Below are positions 34,502 to 44,483 of a DNA stretch of 64,000 bases, piece after piece. Numbering within the stretch: the first letter of the stretch is position 1; the number at the start of each line of letters is the position of its first letter. Source of the DNA: Roridomyces roridus (Eukaryota; Basidiomycota; Agaricomycetes; Agaricales; Mycenaceae); assembly GCA_029378245.1 (NCBI GenBank), contig JARKIF010000035.1, positions 310,001 through 374,000 of the forward strand. Reading direction: 5' to 3'. The position numbers were made by a program, and so were the translations under genes. Under the pieces are notes generated by a model. The model saw nothing but the letters and a program-made list of their open reading frames with translations, did no database searches and was not told the DNA's origin.

Positions 34502-36130
34502 TGATGCACCCCGATCTACACCCTCGCAACCTGGACCGCCTTCCAGCGTGCATCCGGGTAAGGCCTATCCTCATTTGTATACCAACCATCTGATTGCGTG
34601 AAGCGCGTCGCGTCCCTTGCAGCGGCAGATACCCGTACCTTCCCTCAGGTACAACACGCGCGGAAACTCATGGACATCTGAACTCTTCAATTTCCAACGG
34701 CTGGCATTTCTGGCCGTCTTCTTCCCCGTTCTCGACCCAGCTCGCGTCTCTAGCCGTGAGGAAGGAGATTCTACGGATTTCAAACCCGTGGAAGACTACA
34801 GTTGCGCTCACATAGCTCTAGAGATCCACGACCGCAGGGTGAAATCGGGCTGTATCTATGGCCACGGGTTTGGTCGTGGGTCGAGTTTATCCATAAGCGT
34901 CTTTCAGATATACCGGAGACGGATGATCGCTCGATAGAGCGGTCTTTCGTTTTTGTCGGATTTGCACTTTTCATTGGAGGATTCCACGAACAGATTCCAC
35001 GAACATCCAGCGATCTATGCACTCATGTCCGCTTCACCCGGCTTCTGGGCCTGTCTCGTCAGGTCCTGGATATTTCTGACTCAACTCGACATGCCAAACG
35101 AGCGTTCTCTCTTGCTCGACGGGCTGAGCCGATTTCTTGCCGACTGTGACGTGCGCTCCCATCCAGAGCGCCTCAAAGAGATGGTGGACGCCGCGGGGTC
35201 TATCGGCAGCTTCGCCAAGCTGGTCGAGGATTTCATTGGCACAGTCGCAGAGCACAGCAGGAGCCCTCTCGATCACATCCAGCGGCTGCTGATCTTCATC
35301 GGGGCTGCAGACGAACTCCCCGAAGATCGCGGCCATGGGTGGGTGTCGGCGCCGCTGAGCCTCGCGCTGTTTACCTACAGCAATTGCGCTGCGGAGCTTC
35401 TCGTCGCCGTACTCGTGTTCTGCCATAGAGAGGAACCTCAAGCCGGTCCAGTGATGGACGAGTGGTTGATGCTCGTACGGCGTATGATCAAAGCCTCTCC
35501 GGCTAAGCTGTGGCTTGACGAGCTGCGTGACCGTGGGCTTTTGGGCGTTGGTCTTGATTACACTACGCTGCGAGGCGCCTGGGTGGAAGCTCAAGCACCA
35601 TGTCCGTTTTTTCTTGACGCTGCTTCTCCCCACCGGTCTCGTCTACTTCCACGCCGTTGTTGCTTATAGAGATGCTTTGAAGGAGGGGCAAAATGTGCTT
35701 TTGGGCGACGAGTTCAAGCAAACGGTGTTGTATGACCCATGGAAGAAATTCCTTGCTGCAGCCGAGGAGTGCCTTGAAGCTCTCGCGAAGTACGAATCAC
35801 CACTGTTTGAGGCGCGGAAGACCTGCGATAATGAAGAGGTGAGTCGTGGATTGTATGTCAATTCTGCTTTTCACTGAGCGCTCCAACAGTGTCGTTTGAT
35901 ACAGGAATCATCCCCGGTGAAACGATGCTCAGGATGCCAGGCTATTAATGCGCCGGGGACTGCCAACGAAATGACTGGGAAATCGGGCACCGGAACGCTT
36001 GTAGCACCCACGACAGCTTACTTCTCTGTAAGTCGCACGCCACTCTCCAAAATACTTTCTAATTGGTCTCCTCCAGCCAAACGCGCAGGGATAATTTACA
36101 AGGAACGTTTATTCCTCCGCACACTGATTC
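34502..36130 (+). pseudogene. MYND-finger protein, copy b, truncated
   Basis: Starts MHPDLHPRNLDRLPACIR, then an intron and RVASLAAADTRT. Several frameshifts and a stop follow after QVQHARKLMD, then LWPRVWSWVEFIHKR and PGFWACLVRSWIFLTQ. From 35027 a long clean exon encodes LSRFLADCDVRSHPERLKEM and HSRSPLDHIQRLL to MIKASPAKLWLDELRDRGLL, with another slip near 35555. The MYND finger (35915-36010) keeps CSGC but has a frame slip and TAA where copy a has TAC. Homology stops abruptly at 36130 after the codons for LIH, where the repeat arm begins. The last ~213 bp are identical to copy c although upstream sequence differs. Confidence 0.75.
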
Positions 36131-39100
36131 ACCTCCGCATCCTGAATATTACACCCTTCTCGATCTCCTCATCCAGGATCAGAATATTGAGTGATACTGT
36201 CTTGTCTAGCATAAATAAATTGAAAATACTTCACGAACCTCTGCCGTTTCCTACACCTCCGTCACCTCGGCGCCCATATTGAGTAATTTCCGGGGAGCCA
36301 ATCGGGTGTCGAATAAAGATCGTTCCCCACTTTGATTTTTCTCTAGTAGGCATTTCACGGGGGATTCACTATTTTGAAAGTCGGTTTTTTGTCCTGTAGG
36401 TCTGCCGCACCCGAATTGATTTTTGCCCCATTTTTTCCGAGTGAATTAATCCGTGAACATGATTTCGTTCGAAAGGCAGGGTACTTCCTTATAGGTATTG
36501 TACTCAGTTTACAACTTACTTGTGGGATGTTGCGCGATTAGTTTCCCTTGACTCAGGAATGTTCAGCACTGTTATGAACAGTGTTTGAAGCTCTTGTACA
36601 CTTCCTCCGACTCTTGGTTTAATTTCTTCGGCCTCAAACAAGCTGTATTGACAATTTAATCAAACATGATATAGTCTTGCAACCGAGCCCAGCCCGGGCC
36701 AGCCGTCATGCCCTCTTTGTCCTACTCCATCCTTTGCACGCTCCGCGCACTCCTTTACTCTCTCTCCTACCAGGGTTGGACCCTGTTGCTGCGTAAGCAG
36801 TAACGAACGACGGCCGATCGCCGAAAATGCGCAAATGGAATGATACCAGCGCCGACCCACGGAAGAATGCATTGAGAAAACGAAGGTCGAGGGAAAGGAG
36901 CAGTGAGGAGGGACAGGGAGGAGGGGAAGTGTAACCTGTGAGCCGTGAGCCGTGCATCAACCTAGACGACAAAGCCCCACTACTGCGCAGATATCACGGA
37001 GTCGGCCGACGATGGCATGACGATCGTGAGGACGCGGGTACTGCGACCCCAATGCCAGCCCGAGGACACGACTAGAGAAGGAGAGTCGCAGGCCGCAGGG
37101 AGGGAGGGGGTGGGAGGAGGTGGGAGGAGGTGAATCTCGTCGAAGGGGTCGTGGAGGATGGGCTCGAGGGTATGGACGGAATCATACGTGTTCATACCCA
37201 AAGTGTAGGCAGCACACCCTCCATCCCCGCCACGGTCGGCTGCGGTGCGGAAAACCGGTGCTGCGTTAGCAGCGCACTCAGGGCAATCATTCGAGGGTAG
37301 TGACACCCTTTTGAGGAGACTGTAAGGTAGGGAGGGATGCGCGTGCGCGTGCCAGGCGGTCGGAACGAGGTGCGGGTACAAGGAGGAACGGAGGTGGAGG
37401 CTGGAGCCGGGGGTGCCGCAGGTCGGCCTCTATGGTTCGAATTCTTCAAAGCGTCGCACTCAGTCGATGCTAACGTTTCCTACAGACATTTTTTTAGGCA
37501 GGAATGCGGAGGCGGCGTGGAAAACAGCCGGGACAGGGTGAGGGCGCTGAAGGTAGTAGGAAGGGAGGTGGCGGAACCGTGGGTCATGGTTGTGCTACGC
37601 CAAAAGCGTCACAGTCGGCTGGAACACTAGATTTTCCAAGAGTTGAGGCAGGATCACAGAGGCTTCGGGCAAGAGGTAGCCCGAACGGAGGAACAGAGGC
37701 GGTCGACAGAGATCTTTCAGCGGGCGAAGGGTACATGGGAAGCGAGGATGGCGTGCTCACTGCTCAAGGCAGGAGCATAGCGCCTGTGAGCGTGGATTGG
37801 CAGCGGGGTGCCAGAGCGTTGACGGTGGTGGTGGTATCGAAGGAAGGAGAGCTTCCCAATCGGGAATAGTAGTAGTTGATCCGACTCGGACGCTGTGTAG
37901 ACACGACCTGTTAGGTACGCTTCATGTCAACAATTTAAGCTACGTACTGGGTTCCGAAGGTACGCGAACGTAGCTTCCTTAGGTGCTCTCGATGCTCGCC
38001 GCACTCTCTGACCTTGGTTCAATTTTCGCGTCTCGCTGTTTCACCAGCGTCTCGATGTTAGATCATCTCTCGACGATGGCTTAACATCCCCACTCTCGCG
38101 CTGCTCTCTCTCTCTCGTTCTTAAAAGGTCTTCTCTCGCTGCTTTTATTTATTTTACAAAATGAGCAGCATAGTCGGGTCGTCCTCGCTTTCAGCGACAG
38201 GCAAGGACCGCAAGCCGAGTCCGTGACGGACGAGTGTTAAATGCTCGGACGGCCTATGCTCAAAGGCTCTCCGGCGAAGCTGTGGCTTGACGAGCTGCTT
38301 GACCGTGGGCTTTTACGGGCGTTGGTCTTGATTACACTACGCTGCGAGGCGCCCGGGTGGCAGTCGGAGCACCATGTCCGCTTTTTCTTGACGCTGCTCC
38401 TCCCCGCCGGTCTCGTGTATTTCTACGCCGTTGTGGCATAAAGAGATGCTCTGAGGGATGTTCAAGATCTGCTCTCAGGTGACGACTTCAAGCAAACGGC
38501 GTTGTATGATCACTGGCAGAAATTTCTTACTGCAGCCGAGGAGCGCCTTAAAGCTCTCGCGAAGTACGAATCACCACTGTTTGAGGCGCGGAAGGCCTGC
38601 GATAACGAAGAGGTGAGTCATCGATCGCATGTCGCTGCGTCGGTTCACTGAGAGCTCCAACAGTGCTGTTTGATACAGGAATCGTCCCGCCTGAAACGAT
38701 GCTCAGGATGCCAGGCTATTAATGCGCCGGGGACTGCCAACGAAATGACTGGGAAATCGGGCACCGGAACGCTTGTAGCACCCACGACAGCTTACTTCTC
38801 TGTAAGTCGCACGCCACTCTCCAAAATACTTTCTAATTGGTCTCCTCCAGCCAAACGCGCAGGGATAATTTACAAGGAACGTTTATTCCTCCGCACACTG
38901 ATTCACGACAAATACCGTAAAGAACGGCCTTCCATCTACGCGCAACAAATCCAGGTTCTATCTGAATACGATCCCGCCGTGCGCATCCCCGACGCCCTCT
39001 TCACTCTCTTCGACTACTGCAAATCACCCCCCGTCGTCACAGTCTACCCCGTCGACCCGGAGGATGAAGAGGCTCAGGAGCGGCTGCACGATCTCGTGGA

Positions 39101-39235
39101 CACGGAGAGTGATGAGTGGGAGGATCTGGTGCAGCGCGCGATGGTGGGGAAGGGGCGCTATCAGTTGCATGGGATACGCGTTCTGGAGGGTGATACGATG
39201 AGGACGTGGGTCGTGCCGTTGAGGACCGATGGGGA
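36130..39235. repeat. Left arm of near-identical 3.1 kb inverted repeat
   Basis: Every position x here pairs with 95166 minus x on the other strand (55931-59036) without a single gap. Independent landmarks agree: open frames at 36660, 37504, 38241 and 38670 have exact mirror copies. I noticed one substitution (about 36242). The arm contains a GC-rich non-coding block (36700-37870), a block related to repeats at 60-61.6 kb (37880-38240) and MYND copy c. Homology continues past 39235 but identity drops sharply there. Confidence 0.9.
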
Positions 39236-39361
39236 GGGGCTGTTTGATGGGTCAGTCAGACTTTCGCAGCAGTTGCGTCGAGGATCTTTAGCTAAGGGAC
39301 AGCTGAATGGGGAGATTGAGGTGTTGCTCCAGTCGACGGAGGGCATCGTTGAGATTCATTA
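38234..39361 (+). pseudogene. MYND-finger protein, copy c, 5' truncated
   Basis: Begins inside the family at KGSPAKLWLDELLDRGLL directly after repeat sequence ending in GTGACGGACGAG. A TAA interrupts at VVA-RDALRDVQDLL, where copy b has Tyr. The finger region is damaged as in copy b. The C-terminal exon is long and open: ERLFLRTLIHDKYRKERPSI, VRIPDALFTLFDYCKSPPVV, and ends near VEIH at 39361. It shows what copy b lost beyond 36130. It is mirrored by copy d. Confidence 0.8.
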
Positions 39362-39419
39362 GACGAAGCGAACCTCTCTCACAACAATGAAAACAAACAA
39401 AAAATATCCTATATTCCGC

Positions 39420-41621
39420 ATAAATCCCGGGGGTCCTTGCTCGAGTATTCAGCATGTCGATGCGGCCCCCGCTCGAGCCGCTCGAGTACTGCTCGAGTTC
39501 CCTGGTACTTTGTGACTAGCTATACAATGCGTGCGACCGGTCACCCCCTCGAGTATGTCAACTCGAGCGCCGCTCGAGCCGCCCACTGCTGTCCAATCCT
39601 CCACCGAACTCCACCATAACCCAGCTCGAGCGACACTCGAGCGAGCCCACTCGAGCCGCTCGAGCCGCCAATGCTCTCTAATCCTCCACCAACCTACATC
39701 CCTCATCAACCCAACTCGAGCGACACCCGAGCAAGTCACTCGAGCGGCTCGAGTAACCCAATACTCTCCAATCCTCCACCAGCCCACATTCCTCCAATAG
39801 ATCGAGCAATCCACGCTCGGGCCAATCTTTTTAGCGAGAGTCCACAAATAAAATAGGTCGGACTCACATACCTGCACATCACAGCTCGAGCCAGTGGCTC
39901 CAAGACTCAGGGCTCGAATTCGGCTCGAGCCGCTTCGAGGGTAGCGCACGCCTCTACTCGAGCGGCTGGAGCAGACAGAACAAGCCAGCTTCGGGTAAAT
40001 TCACGCTCGAGCGGCGGTTCGTTGGAGAAGAACAGGCGAGCCAGTCAAGACTGGCTCGAGTAGCATGATATCCTGCGAGGATTCGAGTCACTGTTGTTGA
40101 GCGTGAGCTGGAGAGAGTAGCACATAGTCGCACATAGACACTGCTTCAGCAGTATTAATGTAGCGAGAACGAGCATGTGCAGACGACATACCTGGGCAGC
40201 AAGCAAGCATCCCCTCATGATTCATTCGGGTGGCATCAACAGAGATCCCTTGGGGTGCAATTTGCCTGCGAATCCAGTGGGTTCACTGACGCTTGAAGCC
40301 CTCGGAGGAGCCTTGCCTCAGATGGGTGGCGAGTGGCGCAGTGGCCACCACCAAGGCCTTGATATCGGCCGCTGGCGGCCGTTGTAGCACATCTGGAGCG
40401 GGAGTACATCGTGTGATGGATAGCTGGACGTCGGTCCCGATGTTGTGGTGGAATGGACGAAGAGAGAGACAAGATGGCATGGACAAACAAACGACAGAGT
40501 GATCGGTCTCCAGCTCCGAGAGGCAGTGCTAAGGGACCGCCGGCGATCACTGCTGTTTGTCGTTTGTTTGTTTGTCCATGCCACTTCTCTCTCTCTTCTC
40601 TCTTCTTTCTGTTCGTCCACTCCACAGCACCGCGACTCTGTTACGCGACGTTCACCTCTCCTCACACGACGTACACTGGCTTCAGCCGTGCTACCCAGCG
40701 GCTGATATCAGCGCGAACCTTGGTGGCGGCGGCTGCGCCACTCGCCCCGCATATGCGAGGCAAGCTTCCTCTCAGAACTTAATGGGTCATGGAACTAATA
40801 ACAAACTCAGTAACCAGACTGGCGGTTAAAGGTGCCACCGACGCGTCTTTGTCGATGTCAACTGAATCATCATGGGTGGGATGGGTGCTTTGCCGGACTC
40901 CATGTGCGTATCATCCTTCTCTGCTACAACTTATTTGTTGAATCTTTTTTCCTTCCAAGTCTTTGGAGCCTCAAAGGCGGATGGAGCGTTCTCAACGCCG
41001 CTCGAGTAGCTCGGAGGCGACCCACACGCGTTCGCTCAATCCGCTCGAGCCCAGCTGGTACGTGGTCAACTTTTTTTTCTTTTTCTTAGAAGAGCTGACT
41101 CGAGCAATTGCGGCCACTGACCTGTTCGAGCCGCTCGAGCCGTGTTGTACCAGGTGCGTGAACCCTGATACATTAATTCGCAAGCTACACTAACGAGACC
41201 GGCTCAAGCCGATCCAGCGCTAGATCTTCGAGCCGGCTGGAGCTGCTCGAGCGGAGCCAGCTATTCTACTCAAGTGCAAATATGTGAGCCCGATCTATTT
41301 CATCTGTGGACTAACGAGATTGGCTTGAGCAGGCTCTAGCTGGGATTGCTCGAGCCGCTCGAGTTTTTGGGGGATTGGCTTGGGTGGCTCGAGTCGGAAT
41401 CGCTCGAGTTGCCTTGCTCGCGTGTCGCTCGAGCCGGGGTGTGCGGGCTGGAGGTTGGCTGGAGGAGTGGGTGGCTCGAGCTGCTGGAGTTGGCCTGCTG
41501 CCGCTCGAGCGGGGGGTGACCAGTAGCACGCACTGTATAGCTAGTTAAAAAGTAGCAGGGAGCTCGAGTGGGTTGCGCATCTACATGCTGGATACTCGAG
41601 CAAAGCCCCCGGGGGGGGTAG
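39420..41621. mobile_element. 2.2 kb CTCGAG-rich foldback element
   Basis: A 2202 bp insertion flanked by ATTCCGC (39413-39419, 41622-41628); the right-hand duplicate of this locus has the site once and uninterrupted, proving insertion. The ends are inverted repeats (CCCGGGGG, TTGCTCGAGTAT, CAGCATGT, GATGC), and imperfect arms extend toward the centre: CTAGCTATACA and GGTCACCCCC near the ends, CCTTGGTGG near the middle, and a long hairpin with GTCGTTTGTTTGTTTGTCCA around 40450-40640. CTCGAG occurs dozens of times. No transposase. The 7-bp duplication is too short to name a superfamily safely. Confidence 0.88.
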
Positions 41622-41729
41622 ATTCCGCGACATTTAACACGAAACAAGAGCATCGATCGAAGCAAAAGTACAAAAAAGAGCTAATTTCCGAATCATCCAC
41701 CCCGACTACCATGGCGCGCGGTTCACTGT

Positions 41730-42152
41730 TCAGAGGGTGATGGGGAGGCAGTTGATCGCGATGACGTTGCCCCACTCGGCGTTGGGGGAGTCGCAGGTGA
41801 CGGTGGTGCCGCCGCTGTGATATCGCGAGTCAGCGCGAGCGAGGGAGAAAGAAACGGGATACTGACCAGTTGTTGCCGACGACGGTGATGGGCGAGCAGC
41901 TGAGACCGACGGGGACGTCGAGACCAGTGAGGTCAAGCCCGACGAGGGCGGCCACCGCGGAGGCAGCGGCGCTGGTGCTCGAGACGACGCTGGCGCAGCA
42001 CTGGTTCGAGGTGGGGGGCGTCACCGGGGGGGAGGGCTGTTCGGAATGGCGGCAGCAAGGGTCTGAAAAAATTGAAATCAACGTCGTAAGCCTAAGGGGA
42101 TGAAAAAGGAACGCACAACAAAGACAGAGGCGACAAAGAGTTTGGAGAACAT
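41730..42152 (-). pseudogene. Six-cysteine hydrophobin, left copy, frameshifted
   Basis: Minus-strand mirror of the gene at 55169. Exon 1 encodes MFSKLFVASVFV, an intron follows (GTGCGT to TTTCAG), then TLAAAIPNSPPP. The next C run has seven cytosines (about 42016-42022) where the right copy has eight, which throws the frame into an early TGA. Beyond it, the other frame carries TPPTSNQCCASVVSSTSAAA, VGLDLTGLDVPVGLSCSPIT and, after a phase-2 intron that completes a Cys codon, GGTTVTCDSPNAEWGNVIAI and NCLPITL. The single-base homopolymer change could be a real mutation or a sequencing error. Confidence 0.8.
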
Positions 42153-42319
42153 GTCTGTTTATTGAGAGCTTGAACGACGAGGAGTGGTGTTCGAGTGAAG
42201 AACTGGGGACGTCGCACAGTGCTTTTATATATTTTGGAGGGTTGCCTGAGCGAAGTCCGTTCGTCGATGACGAGCTAGCTGAGCGCGCGGAGTGGAGTCG
42301 TCCTGAATGAGAATGTATT

Positions 42320-43535
42320 ATCCGTTCTTTAAGATTATGGCTCCATCACTGATTGTGCTTCCCCATTTGTGCATTCTCTTTTTGTTTCCCTCTCTCATCC
42401 TGCCGTCAAACCAGTGCTTTCTCCACAGCTCTTTCATGAATTTCTCCCACATGAGCCCCTTCTTTTTCCTGATCGAAGCTGTGGTTCAACAGCATTCCAA
42501 AGTTATACCCGCCGGCTCGACACGACGTGTGCATGCCGAGGGCTGCGCATCGCTCTTGAACTCGAGGAAAATTTCCCAAATTGGGTTCCCTCTGCGCTGC
42601 CGACAGGTCCCACGGTAATCATTGGCTGACAATCAACTCGGCGAGAACGCGCGTTGTCGGGCTCCACAGCAATGTTGAGCACAACTGATCTTCTCGGGCC
42701 ACAGGCTTTCGCCGTGGCTACGCGTTCGGTTCGGCAACCATCTCATATAAACCTCAAGGCCTGAATTGATCCCCACCCCACCATTCCTTCCCTCCTTGCC
42801 TCCTGCCGCCTCAGTCCTCAAATCTGAAGATGTTCATTATCTCCTGTGTCTACACTGGCAGCGACGCACCATGTTCTTCCCCTCATCCCTATCTATTACC
42901 GGTCGCGGCGGTGGCTGTTGGCTGGTTGCTCTTGGATCCCTCTATTGGACTGGGCTTATGCTGCCGGCAATGCTGCACTACTGTGTTCATTTGGCTGGGT
43001 CCCAACCTTGGCTTTGAGTCTCTGTCATGAACAATGAACGCCGGCCCTCACTTCCTCGCCAACTGACCCCGGTCAGCTCATTCAAACTTCTTTGTCCTCG
43101 ATACTGTCCTGTTGTCTACCGGGGGCATGTGCTCTTGGTCCCACTACTGGTACTCCCGCCTGCTGCTCGCCGTGCCCAGGAGATTGAGCGTATCAAACCA
43201 GACGAATCAAGCTCGGAAATCCCAGCTCCAAATCCCGCCACCATCGGTGACCATCAGCAACGACAGTGTACTGGCGCTCCATCTTTCTCAGGTTGCGCGT
43301 TGGTTGCGCGCGCATATTCTACCCATATATTACTCACATCGAGCGTAGGGAGGTTGGATCGCGTGGTGGGCACATGCTGAAAGGGATTTGCCTGGCTCGA
43401 GCCTTCAATGGTAGGATGTTTGTACAGTGTTTTCAATGTGTCGAAATCGGATGTCATCATGTCTTTGTTCTGTCCCCCTTTTGGCGAGGTTTCTCAAAAC
43501 TGCCGGAGCGAAGCGGAGGCATGTCTTGTACTCTG
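42320..43535. other. 1.2 kb segment present only in the left arm
   Basis: The right copy reads straight from GAACAGAG to ACATTCTCATTC (about 55000), whereas the left copy has ~1.2 kb between the mirrored bases. It is therefore an insertion (or a right-arm deletion). I see no terminal inverted repeats; TA is present at both junctions. No gene recognised inside, only short frames. Confidence 0.6.
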
Positions 43536-44360
43536 TTCACATCGTGATGTTCAACTACGCGAGGGACGCGGGCACCAGTCAACGGGCATCTAGAACGAGT
43601 GGAGCGGTGGGGTTCTGTGGCAGAGATTCGACAGCCTGATGTCGACAATCGTGGAATATAAAGTAGATCCCAGAATTCGCTATATCGGGCAGTGTTGAAC
43701 CGAGTCGTTCAGTGGGAAAGTCAATGACCATGGCGCCGAAGGCCATATTGCTCACGGAACAAACTACTTTCGGTGCTGAGGACCCTCGCTACGATATCAG
43801 CAATCGAGACAGATGGAATGCGGTTGAATTGAGAACATATCGTCATTCGGTACCGTCAAGAATATTGGCGTCTGTACTTAGCAGAACTGTCAATGTTCAG
43901 CCACCAACACGAAAGTCGCAACACCCATGGTGGCATGACCAGTGACGTCGTTTTCATGTAAATTCGTCCGCCACATGTTGAACTTCACCAGCCAAGCCCT
44001 CTCAGAATGCATGGCACGGCATTCAAAGAATGGTCGCCTGGGAAAAGTTCTTTCATTCCAGCTGTCGCGGAGCTTGCGGTGACGCGAGGACATAAATTAG
44101 TAATTTATGAACCTGAGATGCGGTGACTATGCAGCCGATCAAGTCTGGACGGAACCTCTCGACCTCCGAGGGGAAAGATGAGAGTGTCCCCGAAAAGAAA
44201 GTCGGACACGAGGCGTTCAACGTGTTGCGTGCGATATCATCAGGCTCAAATCAGGCTCTTTTGTTTCTTTCGGTGGCTGCCTTTGCCCTGGTCACATTTT
44301 CTCATGACGTCGACCCAAAGCGTTCTGTCGCCGCTATGGCAGATGGATATATATGGTTGT
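43536..44360. repeat. Left inner arm of the inverted duplication
   Basis: Non-coding block homologous in inverse to about 54170-55010. Shared landmarks: CTAGAACGAGTGGAGCGGTG, the block ending GTTGAACCGAGTCGTTCAGT, and GACGACAGAACGCTTT-type sequence near 44315/54200. Identity is moderate with small indels. No gene seen. Confidence 0.75.
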
Positions 44361-44483
44361 GATCTTCGAGACTCTTTGCTGCGTTCGTATGACGTTGATA
44401 TCTGCCCTAGTAGGACTCGTAGGCAAAAAGGCCCAATGATCCCAAGCCATAGGCCGCCTTGGATTCAAACCAACACAACTAAT

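Noticed and set aside
37504..37869. 121-codon frame identical in both arms as a gene
   Set aside because: Conservation is explained by the arm being nearly identical DNA; composition is low-complexity GC-rich, with no splice sites or domain.
35515..38904. ~645 bp direct repeats around 36.1-38.2 kb as LTRs
   Set aside because: The repeats are MYND-family coding sequence (copies b and c), without TG...CA ends or a target duplication.
41830..42081. Minus-strand frame MISIFSDPCC... as an alternative hydrophobin start giving eight cysteines
   Set aside because: It starts inside the intron, has no signal peptide, and the right copy shows that frame is wrong for the upstream exon.
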